Source: Lojkania enalia (Eukaryota; Ascomycota; Dothideomycetes; Pleosporales). Taken from it: a stretch of DNA of 64,000 bases. The position numbers and the translations under genes were made by a program. The stretch covers positions 550,957 through 614,956 of the forward strand of contig ML986579.1 of the NCBI GenBank assembly GCA_010094045.1, in the 5' to 3' direction. Below are positions 34,136 to 44,387 of the stretch, in pieces; within the stretch, counting starts at the first letter, position 1; every line of letters begins with the position of its first letter. The notes under the pieces were generated by a model. It was not told the origin of the DNA. It did no database searches and saw nothing but the letters and a program-made list of their open reading frames with translations.

Positions 34136-35452
34136 GACAAGCGTTTGACAATCTTGCCGAAGTTAAGTTTTCTGCATCTATATGTTCACAAAATCCAAGG
34201 TTCTTGATATTGCTAGCCTGATATTCTATCACAAGGTGGTCACCACGAAGATACCGTAGAGCCTGAGGCACAGCACTGACGTGGTGTCCGGAGGAATATC
34301 TGTCTCTGCATTTGAACGGCCGCCGTAGGGTTGTTGCCAATGTGGACAACAGGCAGGCATATAATCACGATGTTGTGTCCGGCAATCAACCCCAAAGAGT
34401 AAAGGTTCTCGTCGTTGTCGTCGCGCTCGAGGCCCTTCGTCGAGCATCTCCTGCGCCGCCGCTAGCTAAACAGAGAGAGCACACATCCATACTATAGTGT
34501 ATTCCTCGCGCTTCAAGCGGTACGACATCCGAAGTCGTCGCGATGAAACAGATGAAGGGCTACCGTAGAGGAAGCATTGTGGAGAGCCTAAGAAGATGAC
34601 CCGGCAGGAGGCTCTGGAAGCACTGGCAACGACATGGTTTTTGATCTATTGTACTCTTCAAAAGGTTATAAGCATACATAATACAATCCTAGATTTTCTT
34701 TTATTTATTGCTATCTACCGTGGAAAACTAGTTTTAGACGGGGATAACCCTCCTGCCCCGGCCCCGACCAAGAAAAGGGCGAGCTTAGCACTGGCACAAG
34801 GTGGGGGACTTGACAATGAAAGTTGTAGAACTAGGGTAGCTCCATCTCAGGCGTCCTTATCGCATTTAAGCCGCTGTATTAAACTATGCAACTGTGGTTC
34901 AGAGTTAGCATTAGTGGAGGTCGAGTCAAGACATATGAGCACGTTCATAACATGTAACTGTAACAAATACTGAGTAACATATTCTGTCACCACCGCTAGC
35001 AGTGAGGGTGGCCGATCCGCACCGGCTACGCCCTGTGGGGCGGCGAATTCTGTAAGGGGTGAGTTGACTGAATTGGATCGCTAGATTGCGGGGCTAAGGT
35101 CGGCCTGCTTGCCAAGACTCCCCACAGTCACAGACGTAGTAGCTACTATATATAAATTGCACTATAATATTTATGTAGCTATTTTATACTAGGTAAAATT
35201 AGTAAATAATCCGATTAGAAGTATTAATTAGAATAATAACTCTATATAAATGTGTGTATAATAGTAGATATAAAACTAATAAAACTTTTAAATATTTTTG
35301 TAAGATTTTAAAAATTTTAAAACTTTATTTCTAGTACTAAAAGTAGTAAGAATCTAACTCTAATATTATAATTAGAGAATACTATTTTATTTTAAAAAAG
35401 TAATTTTTTAAAAATTTAATATAAAAATATAAGTTTAATTAAAAAATAAAAA
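34136..35452. other. intergenic repeat debris with an extremely A+T-rich block
   Basis: No gene was recognised. 34230-34500 is GC-balanced without motif. 35140-35470 is almost pure A/T, as in heavily RIP-mutated or old repeat DNA. The boundary with GC-rich sequence near 35130 is sharp. Confidence 0.45.
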
Positions 35453-35602
35453 GATTTAAGATATCTAGAAATAGCTATAGTATATAACATATATAATACT
35501 ATTACAGGTACCAATATATTTGGAGAAATTGCGTTGCTTAAAGTTAAAGTACCCCTCATTTCTCTCGGTAGGAGGGTGTCTTACTGGGCAGGGGGGGGAC
35601 GC
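35453..35602 (-). repeat. outer right inverted-repeat arm (copy D)
   Basis: Reverse-complement partner of copy A at 28286-28434. The reverse-complement sequence starts after TA (35604-35603) with GCGTCCCCCCCTGCCC..TAAGACACCCT, then AATGAGGGGTACTTTAACTT and an A+T-rich inner part matching copy A. It ends about 135 bp before the esterase start. Confidence 0.75.
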
Positions 35603-35738
35603 TACCATTATTAGACCTCTAACCATTCGGTGATTTGACTGGTGTCGCCTCCAAAATCTCCCGGGGTCGAACTTAAATTATTCTCCAATAACGTGGAATC
35701 ATATCCTCAGTTACAGCTCGATCTATTCTCTTAGCAAA

Positions 35739-37562
35739 ATGGCGACCCTTAAACATGGTGAATTGGGAGAATTGAAGGGCAATGTCATTGACGGAACAGC
35801 TCAATTTCTTGGTCTTAAGTATGCATCTTTGGAAAATCGGTTCGCACAGCCTCAGCTAGTCACCAATTACGGGGCTGGACCTGTAGATGCTTCGAAATAT
35901 GGGTATGCAACTCCCTGCTCCAAAATACATCGAATAACGTAGAAGAAGCCCTCCACCTGTGTCGCCGCCAGAAGCGATTCAGAGAGAATTTGGCTTTATC
36001 CAACATTCACTCCCGACGCCGGATGTTCCGCTACATTCAGATATCGAGGGCCTTAATTTGAATATCACAGTCCCACTGGGGGGAAATGGTAGCATAGAGT
36101 CGGGTGCAAAGCTCCCTGTCTATGTTTTTATTCACGGCGGCGGCTTTGCGGTCGGCTCAAGTTGGTATCCTCACTACAACCCAGCACCCCTAGTCAAAAT
36201 ATCAACTGAGATCGGAAAGCCTGTTATCGGAATCACAATAAAGTATACGCAGTTTTAATTAGAGTCACTGAAATGTAAGTTAACATAGTACAGTTATCGT
36301 CTCGGCGTCACAGGATTCTTGACATCAGAAGAGTTACGCACTGCCGGATACAAAGCGAACAACGGCTTCCACGATCAAAGAATGGCTTTAAAATGGATTA
36401 AAAAATTCATCAATGGGTTTGGTGGGGATCCGGATGAAATAACGGTCTGCGGAGAGAGCGCCGGTGGGCGTAAGTACCCTTGCCTACTGCAACTTCAATG
36501 CTAAGAATGGTAGTATCTGCATCAATGCTACTTATTTCGGAGGAACCACTTATGAAACGTTGTCTGAGTACTGGAGGCGCAGTATTGCTTTTCAAACCTA
36601 TCCCTCTTGTCGTCGCCGAAACAGCCTATCAGAGCGTCATCCAAGCATTCGGACTTGCGGACAAATCACCCGAGGAACGTATCAAGTCATTGATGACTTT
36701 GCCGATTGATGAGCTATGGCAAAAAGTCCCCATGGGTGTACCATTGCTTCCGGTCACAGATGGAGAGACGGTGATCGGCGATCCTAACTTTGTCAATGTC
36801 GCATCTCAGGACGATGATCCCACCTTTTTGATCCCTGGTAGGAAATGGTGTGCCGCTTTCATGATAGGGGAATCCAAGCTCGATGTAAGTCAAATGGCTG
36901 AGATGTTGCCTTGTTCAGAGCTGATCCACCTCTAGGCCAACATTTTAGCGTACATGGGGCTTGATGCAAGGAATCCAGGAATTGGTGCGAAGTTTGTTGA
37001 ATCTGTCAACAAAACTCTATCACCAAACCCAGATGCAGCCTCAGCGTTGCTTTCCTCGTACAACATCTCAGCAACTACTGATGATGACGAAGCAATGCTC
37101 TCAATATTGAGGTTTGCCTCTGAGATTAGTTTCTATGCTCCCGCGCTTGCCTTCGCAAAGGGTTGGTCGCAAGCAAAAGACAGCAAGTTCTTCCTTTACC
37201 ACTTTAACGAAGGCAACCCTTGGGAAGGCAGGTTCAAAGGCGAAGCTGGCCATATCCTAGACGTTGCGTTCCTCTTCCAAAATTATAACGAGTTCCTCAA
37301 CGACGGTCAGAAAGCCGTTGCCCGAGCCTATGGAGAAGATTTCATTAAATTCGTCAATGGAATTGACCCTTGGCCGCCTGTTGAGGGAGGCAAGCCGGGA
37401 GCAAGAGTCTACGGCCCTAGTAGCGCTGGCATTATCGCAAAATATGTGCCTTCTGGTAACTCAGAAGAAGTTGGGCGACAGGACCGGGTTCTCAAGCTAG
37501 GTGAGCTGGCTGGTTTCGACGCCATCCTAGAGGTCTTCCAGGCATTCTTCCAGGGCAGGTAG
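35739..37562 (+). CDS. type-B carboxylesterase, second paralogue
   Basis: 545-aa model from five exons: 35739-35902, 35943-36242, 36294-36469, 36514-36884 and 36936-37562. The introns are 40, 51, 44 and 51 bp, very short but all GT-AG and all needed to keep frame. Joins are ASKYG/RSPPPVSPPEA, VIGITI/NYRLGVTGFL, GESAGG/LSASMLLISEEPL and GESKLD/ANILAYMGLD. Catalytic features are the oxyanion hole FIHGGGFAVG, nucleophile elbow CGESAGG and histidine region EAGHILDVAFLFQNYNEFL. There is no signal peptide. Without the 40-bp first intron the gene would look frameshifted, so that intron deserves a transcript check. It is paralogous to 12350-14060 and upstream, in the same orientation, of a short-chain dehydrogenase. 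Confidence 0.8.
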
Positions 37563-38044
37563 GTATCAGTGGTGATGGAGTTGATGTATAAGGACTAATT
37601 GGGAGTCCTATATTGGTTAGGTCATGTAGGAGGCGCGCGTCAAGACCAACATCCCATCAAGCACTTAAAAGCTTAATAGTTAGGGTATTTACATCCCCAA
37701 GAAGCGCTCATTAGACATTTATATTAGCGGTGCTGCCTTATAATATCATTGGGTCTAATCGGCTTTCTTACTTTGAAGATGTTCAAAAAAAAAAAAAAAA
37801 AATTACGGACATAAGCTTTGAAGGTAGACTCTTTAATTGCATCCAACTTTTTGGAGGCTCTACAAATAAACAAATTACCCCGCGCAGCCTCGACTGCCGC
37901 TATTAGCACTTGCCAAGCACAACCCATGTGGGGTGCGGGGATGGGAGACGCGTTAAATCCACACATATGAGCTTAATACAAGTAGATTAGATGCTGTGTA
38001 GCTCGCTCAATTTCTCCGAACTAGATGAACTTTCGATCAACACT
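37563..38044. other. intergenic, SDR promoter
   Basis: This 482-bp gap includes a run of 19 A (about 37785-37803). No gene is seen. It presumably holds the short-chain dehydrogenase promoter. Confidence 0.4.
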
Positions 38045-39099
38045 ATGGTGCATGTGCAATTCAACCCAGAGCTACTTGGCAACCTCAGTGACAAGGTTGT
38101 GGTGCTTACAGGAGGCGCGACAGGGATTGGCCGATCTGCTGTAGCCCAATTCGCTGGTAAACAAGCATTCTAACCATTCTTCCAATGCAAAACTAATAGT
38201 CGCACAGAAGCTGGATGTAAAGTCATATTCGGCGATATCAGCGAAGAACCCGCCCGTGACCTAGAAAGCAAACTCGGCCCGAACGTGCGCTTTCTTTACT
38301 GCGACACGTCCTCTTACTCTGATCAGATTGGTCTTTTCACTGCGGCAGAGACTATTTTCGGTCATGTTGATGTTGTTGTGGCCAATGCCGGGATGGCCGT
38401 CCATAAAGATATCTTTGAGAAGGGTTCCGACATTACCATTGAACCGAGCATGAAAGAGGTCGATGTGAACTTGAAGGGTGCCATTTTTACTGCTAGGATT
38501 GGCATGCACTATCTGAGAAAGAATGGAAGTAGGGGGGGTCAAGGAGGGGGAGATTTGGTGCTTGTGAGCTCAATCGCCGGGTTCAAGGAAAGTGGTGGAC
38601 TCGCGACGTATACAGCGAGCAAGCACGGAGTTTTGGGCTTGATGAGGGGTCTTCATACGACAGCATTTCCTGAAGGTATCAACATTAATGTCATATGCCC
38701 CTGGATGACGAGTAAGATTTTCATATCACATGTTTCATTGGTCTTCCTGACAGTTTCACAGAAACAAGGCTTGTGAAAGGAATAGAAGAGGGCTGGCACA
38801 AGTTGGGTCTGCCAGAAAATGAGCCAGAAGATGTTGCGCGGAGTATCGTGCTCTGTGCGACAGCGAATAGAAGCGAAGGGAAATCGCATGCTGGCGCTAA
38901 CATGCCATTTGCAGGAAAGATTTTATGGATAGCAGGTGGTGAATCTTATGAGATTGAGGATGCTATACAAGCATTGGAGCCCCAATGGCTGGGCGAAGAG
39001 AACAGCAAAGTTCTGGCGAAAGGGCAAGAGTACCTTGCAAATCAAGGCACGAGTTGGGATGCAGATAAGTTGAAAACCAAGATAAATGGAACATCATAG
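38045..39099 (+). CDS. short-chain dehydrogenase/reductase
   Basis: 317-aa classical-type SDR: exons 38045-38156, 38208-38711 and 38762-39099 (introns 51 and 50 bp). The start at 38045 (MVHVQFNPELLGNLSDK) is preferred over an in-frame ATG at 37991 because the Rossmann strand follows at the usual distance. The cofactor-binding motif is TGGATGIGR, the structural NAG appears in VVANAG, the catalytic serine in VLVSSIAGF and the active-site YTASK has tyrosine and lysine spaced normally. The acidic residue after strand 2 (GDISEE) suggests NAD rather than NADP. Substrate unknown; the layout resembles 15-hydroxyprostaglandin-dehydrogenase-like alcohol oxidases. It is convergent with the beta-hydroxyacid dehydrogenase gene (99 bp between stops). 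Confidence 0.87.
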
Positions 39100-39198
39100 A
39101 AAAGCAGAATTGAATTGGGAGGAACATCCGCTATTCCTTGACAATGCCCAAAAACTCTCGTCTACTTCCTTTCGTAATTCAGCTTCCACGTCTATATC

Positions 39199-40358
39199 TT
39201 AAGCAAATTCCCATGTGCCGTCTTCCCTCTTTTTCCCCTTATCTTCATAGCCTGGTGGCAATGGTCCTCCAATATGCAGATACACGCTACTTCCATCCCT
39301 ATCATAGCATTGCGGATCTTTGCTCGCACTCTCCCAAGTTTCCATCGCTGCTTCTGCCATATGTGGCCTAATCCCTACCTGCTTCCCCGACTCAATACCA
39401 AGCCCTAAATCCTTGATCATCATCTGCGTCTTGAAACCCGGTTTGTACCCACTCGAACTTGGGACCGTACTGACGACATTTGGAATAGGCATTACGTGGT
39501 CACACATCCAGCTTTGCCCGGTCGAGGCTTTGATTACATCGTACAGCATCTTTGGGTCTAGACCTTGTTTGACGCCAATTGCCACCGCTTCAGCTGTTGC
39601 GAGAAGAATTGTACCACTGAGGTAGTTGTTCGAGATTTTTGCAGTCAGGCCTGCGCCTAGGGAATTCAAGTAGAAGAATTTCGAGGACGATCCCAATATG
39701 CCCAGTGTGTGTTCCAAGCGTTTAGAGTTCGGGTCTGAATCCGAAGGCGGTGAGTGTCCGATAAGCATGGCCAGATCGCCCCGTTCTGCTGCTGGTACGC
39801 CTCCCTATTGCTCTTATCAGCTTTTGGTATGTGTGATCGATCCTGAGACATACAGAGACCGGTGTGTCAACGTACTAAGAACGAATACAAAGTTAGTATA
39901 TTTCATTGCACCCAGGTTTTTACGTACAGTACCCAGGCCCTTCTTCATTAATGCTTGGCCGACCTCCCTAGTGCTTTTCACATCGATCGTGCTGCATTCA
40001 CACATGATACGCTCTCCATCAGATTTACTCGCAATGACGCCATCCTTCTCATCCAAATAGACCTTCTTCACGTCCGCAGCCCCTGGTACAATTGATATTA
40101 GCACTTTCGAGTTCTCCGCCGCTTCTCGAGCTGTGGAAACAATTTCTATTGGACCATACGAGCCGAACTCGGCCTTGAAGCGTTCGCATGCTGAAGCGTT
40201 GATGTCATTTACATAGAGGATAGAGCTCGGCGGAGTCTCTTTGCGAATATTAGCTGCCATTGCATAGCCCATGGCCCCGAGGCCTATTCAAGCTATTAGT
40301 CGGACGTTCCGCATTCAGATTGAGGTTTTCTACCAATAAATGCATGATTTTCAGACAT
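39199..40358 (-). CDS. beta-hydroxyacid dehydrogenase (3-hydroxyisobutyrate dehydrogenase family)
   Basis: 335-aa NAD-dependent oxidoreductase of the 3-hydroxyisobutyrate / 6-phosphogluconate dehydrogenase-like family. Model: exons 40358-40334, 40283-39928, 39874-39854 and 39804-39199 (introns 50, 53 and 49 bp). The third exon is a 21-base microexon encoding YVDTPVS; with it the family substrate motif becomes TYVDTPVSGGVPAA. The dinucleotide motif reads FIGLGAMGYAMA across the first intron. The catalytic-lysine helix is AKISNNYLSGTILLATAEAV. There is no presequence, so a cytosolic location is likely. Substrate cannot be fixed: 3-hydroxyisobutyrate, tartronate semialdehyde and other beta-hydroxyacids are all possible. 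It is divergent from the next gene with a 544-bp shared upstream region. Confidence 0.87.
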
Positions 40359-40902
40359 TTTGAATGGCGCTAGGACTTAGAAATGCAATGACCAGACAGA
40401 GGATTCGTCTATTCGGATAAGAATATCGCAGTTGTTGTTGATCATCTATTTGCAACTAGTCCCTGAAGGACGAGCTCCTGCATGCCGTTGCCCCACATTA
40501 TTTCCCCTCATCCCGACTTACCCCACGTTTTACCCCAAACTATCCAACAAAACAATTGCCAATGAATTCTCACGGGAGACCGTCTAGATAATTCTAAGTT
40601 TTGGATTACGCCATCAAGGTGCCTGCAGAAATCTGGACTCAATTGGGATCCATTCTACGGATGCGATTGGGCCATCGAACAGCACATTGTTGGACAGCGA
40701 TATAAATTATTGCGGGGCATGACCGATATTTCTCCCAATTACGGTGCAGGGGTATAATATTGGAGTTACAGAGTGCATCCGAGTGCAAGCTGGCGCTGGA
40801 TACCTTCACCCGTACTCCAACAATCCTAAATACGCATAATTTCCAGTACACTGTTCGAAGATTCTGAACGTCGCCGACAACTTAAGAAGTAGACATACTA
40901 CC
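40359..40902. promoter_or_regulatory. divergent promoter, beta-hydroxyacid dehydrogenase / epimerase-like gene
   Basis: This 544-bp stretch lies between two divergent start codons. It carries pairs of CCCCAC and CCCCACGTTTTACCCC-type blocks around 40490-40540, which recall stress or carbon-response sites but are not diagnostic. No gene is seen in it. Confidence 0.4.
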
Positions 40903-41909
40903 ATGTCCACATCCAAGTTATTACGAGTTGGCGTCATCGGGCCGGCCGGGTTTGGGGGTTCCTATCTTTGCGTTGAGCTCCTGAATCGCGGACACACTGT
41001 CATTGGCATATCGCGAAACCCGCAGAAACTTGGCCGACACGAGCGGTATATACCTCGCCCAGTGGATATTGATGAGCTTTCAATTTCGGAGTTGGCCAAG
41101 CAGTTTGAAGGAATCGATGTTTTGGTCTCTGAATATGGACCACATACCGCTGGTGCGGATGCATTGCTCTACAGTATGCTTGATCCTTTCATCGTTCCCT
41201 GCATGGGAGAAAGTTTTTAACATATATAGTGCCTTTTCTCGAAACTGTCCGCAAAATAATTCTTGCGGTGAAGCTGTCCCTCGTGAAATACTTCCTCTTC
41301 GTTGGTGGCGCCGGTTCTCTCCATGTCCCGGGCACCCACGAGTGCTGCGTCGACCATCCCGACTTTTTCATGGCCTATCGCCGAGCAATTGCGACTTCTG
41401 AAGCGCATATCGCGTATATGGAGGAACGACTGGGTATAATGGGAACTTCACTACGCGCCTACCGCAACGCGAGGATTGCGGAGCGGGAAGGTAAAGCAAA
41501 TGAGGAACAAATGAAAGCCATTGCAGAGTATGAGGAGGGAATCAAAAAGAAGGACCGGGCAACCGATTTCATCAAAGCTGGCCGCACCGCTTTCATGTTC
41601 TTCGATGGCAATACTTCATTCAAATGGTCGTTCGTTTCTCCTTCCGCACTTTACCGGCCAGGAAAGAGGACTGGGAAGTACGAGATCAGCGTTGACGATA
41701 TGGTCTTAGAAGGGGAGCAAAAATCAGCGAATATCTTCGAAGATAGGCTGACCGGGATAAGCGTCGCTGATATGGCCATCGCAATCGCGGACGAGGTTGA
41801 GAACGAGAAGTTGATGTGGAAACACTGGAGTGCTGTCGCAGATATCTCGGAAGATAAACCAGCACCAGCATATCTAACATTGGAAGCAGTTGAGGGCGGG
41901 AGTAGCTAG
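40903..41909 (+). CDS. NAD(P)-binding, NmrA/epimerase-like protein
   Basis: 316-aa atypical short-chain dehydrogenase-type protein: exons 40903-41173 and 41230-41909, 56-bp intron joining DALLY to MPFLETVRK. The N-terminal Rossmann glycine motif is VGVIGPAGFGGSYLC, unusual in having GPAGFGG rather than GATG. The second strand reads HTVIGISRNPQKL. A conserved FLFVGGAGSLHVP follows. The C-terminal half is rich in glutamate and lysine and ends in a beta-strand set like the NAD-dependent epimerase/dehydratase relatives of YwnB. Catalytic Tyr-Lys cannot be pinpointed, so an oxidoreductase or regulatory NADP sensor are both possible. It lies head to tail with the CoA-transferase stop, 154 bp away. 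Confidence 0.75.
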
Positions 41910-42063
41910 GAATTATAAGATATTCAATCTTAATTGAATTTGAGCTATCTAATCGAAGATGAATATTGTTCAAATGCATCCAAGCCCTTACCTAGCGCCA
42001 TATGCTTCGCTATAAACTCAATACAAGGACAAGAAAAATGGAAACTGCTGACTGGCTAAAACT

Positions 42064-43767
42064 CTATATTGACATTTCTTTCAGGTCGTCAGCAACCTTG
42101 AATGGTGCTTCTGTCTTTGCCTTGACCTCGTCTACAGTGACACCCTTGGCGACTTCCTTGAGTGTCAATCCACTCATTGGATCACAATCAAAGACGGCAA
42201 GGTCGGTGATAATTGTAGACACACATTTCTGTCCAGTAAGCGGGAAAGTGCATTGCTTCAGAATCTTGGGGTTGCCCTTCTTGTCCGTATGCTCCATCGT
42301 AATTACGACCTTTGTTTGCGATGGGTTCGCGACAAGGTCCATCGCGCCACCAATGCCCTTAACTTTGCCTGGAAGCATGAAGTTCGCAAGGTCTGCCATA
42401 ATGTAAGCTCTCGTTTCCCTCAATGTTTATTGTATTGCTTACCCCCATACTGGTTTACCTGCATGGCGCCCAACATAGCGACATCGATCCTTCCCGCTCT
42501 GATCATTCCAAAGCTCTCATGGCTGCCGAACGTGGCGGCTCCCCGGATTAACGTCACAGTCTCTTTACCAGCGTTGATAAGGTCGGGATCTTCCTCACCT
42601 GGCTTGGGGTATCCGCCCATGCCTAGGATACCATTCTCTGATTCTAGAATGATTTCGACGCCTTCAGGGAGGAATGCTGGAGCTGCAAGAGGCATCCCGA
42701 TACCCAAGTTGACGTACATGCCATCTTTAAGTTCTTGTGCGGCGCGCTTGATGATGCGTTCGCGCTTCTGTGAAGCTTCCGAGGAGCCTTTAAAAGCATG
42801 TTAGTTACCATCCAATCAATGTAACATAGCCCAACCACTTACCTCCCTCGAGTAGAGCCTTCTTCTGCTCCTCAGGGTCTTTGTAGTAGACAAGTCTCTC
42901 GATTTTCTTTTCTTCCGTACTCTTGATCACCTTCTTGACATAGATACCCTGCAGATGAATGTCTTCTGGCGCAATATCTCCATATTCAACAATTTCATCT
43001 GCCTCGACAATAGTGACTTTGGCGTTCTTGCCCATGGCTTCATTGAAGTTGTTCTGCGCTTTCCTGAATGAGCAGTTTCCTAACCTATCGGCCTTCGCGA
43101 CTTTGACAAATGCGTAGTCTCCAAAAATGGCCTCTTCCATCACGTAGGCTTTACCGTTGAATTCGCGAGTTTCTTTTGGAGGAGCCATTTTCGCAATGGT
43201 GCCGTCTGGGTTATAGCGGACAGGGAGCTCGCCGGTTTGGACTATTAATGTTAGTATTTTCTGCTACCTAGGAACCGCAATATGGAGTCAGTGGCGCATA
43301 CCTATTGTTCCGTACGCCGCAGGTGTGTAAAAAGCAGGCACTCCCGCGGCTCCTGCAGCGCACTTCTCCGCGATCGTTCCCTGAGGTGTTAATTGCAAGT
43401 TCAATTCACCTTTCAGGTACATCCTCTCAAAGGTCTTATTGTCTCCAATGTAACTTGCAATCATAGTTCCGATCTGTTTCGTGTCCAGCAGCTGGCCAAG
43501 TCCTACTCCTGGCATACCCGCATTGTTGCTGACAACCGTGAAGTTGGTCAGATCCGTTCGATCGCGGAGGGCATTGATTAATGTGTTTGGTACGCCACTA
43601 AAGCCGAAGCCGCCGACGAGAACCGTTGTGTTTGATTTCATATCCTTAATAGCTTCCTGTGCTGAAGGATAGATTTTGTTGATCTGAGAGCGAAATGATG
43701 TGCTGGAGAAAAGGCGAATTGCTGGCCCACTGCGGCGGGCAGCAAACAGAACCGTTCGTTGCATCAT
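42064..43767 (-). CDS. succinyl-CoA:3-oxoacid CoA-transferase (mitochondrial)
   Basis: 512-aa class I CoA-transferase with both subunits fused, as in eukaryotic SCOT/OXCT. Exons: 43767-43302, 43241-42843, 42787-42443 and 42392-42064 (introns 60, 55 and 50 bp). The N-terminus ([20 protein letters not shown], then SSTSFRS) is a typical mitochondrial presequence. The A half shows [19 protein letters not shown]. The B half shows [15 protein letters not shown] and the catalytic-glutamate block [13 protein letters not shown]. It ends in the usual [18 protein letters not shown]. Reaction: transfer of CoA from succinyl-CoA to acetoacetate or 3-oxoadipate. In this cluster, next to a maleylacetate-reductase-type gene and a thiolase, 3-oxoadipate is the more likely acceptor (inference). 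Confidence 0.93.
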
Positions 43768-43949
43768 GTCGATTGTAGTTGTGTGTATCGCAAAGGTCGA
43801 AGAAATCTTTATATGCTGCTAAAGGGCCGAAAGCGCCACGGAATATAGGAACTGAGCTCTAGTATATCTACAATGCACTTGAAGCTGTACTCTGGGGAGT
43901 CTGCAAGCTGCACTGCAATGTTTTCCGGCCTCCAGCGGCTCCGCAATCC

Positions 43950-44330
43950 TCAATCCGCAAAGCTGCAAAGAAATTCACGAGTCTATACTTTTGCGTTGTG
44001 GAGGAGAGCTTCCCCCACACACGACATTTGATAGCTTGCATGACGACGGTAGACCGCTTTTGTCGTACCGATGCAAATGCCGTGCCGATGCCGGTGGAGA
44101 ATTGGGGTTGCCAAGGCCTCCACATCTAGCGCGCAGGCAAAGGTCTTATCCGAAGCCTAGAACATTGCGCGGATCACGAAAGGGTCGATTAGGAGGCGGA
44201 AAAGGATTCACAAAAATCCGCGACGGTGCGGATAAGCTTCTTGTGTCACATGGAAACGTCTTTGACGTTCCGGTTATGTCAAGGTGCAGTTCGTAGTTTT
44301 TTCCTATTTAGGAAACCGTGCGGATGCAAT
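43950..44330. promoter_or_regulatory. CoA-transferase upstream region with repeated GCGGAT hexamers
   Basis: Between the CoA-transferase start (43767) and the Fe alcohol dehydrogenase stop (44388) the hexamer GCGGAT or its complement occurs at 43953, 44069-like degenerate, 44169, 44216, 44228 and 44320. The pair at 44216-44233 forms an inverted repeat ATCCGC-6 bp-GCGGAT. CGG-containing inverted repeats are what Zn2Cys6 dimers bind. The assignment is inferred. Confidence 0.4.
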
Positions 44331-44387
44331 CCCGGCTTCATCGTCTCAAGTCATTCCAGCTATATACACGAAAGGGCATAAACTACC

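Noticed and set aside
35895..35945. Apparent frameshift and stop in the second carboxylesterase, suggesting a pseudogene
   Set aside because: A 40-bp GT-AG intron (35903-35942) removes the stop and restores the frame, and the three later introns also join cleanly, so I call the gene intact.
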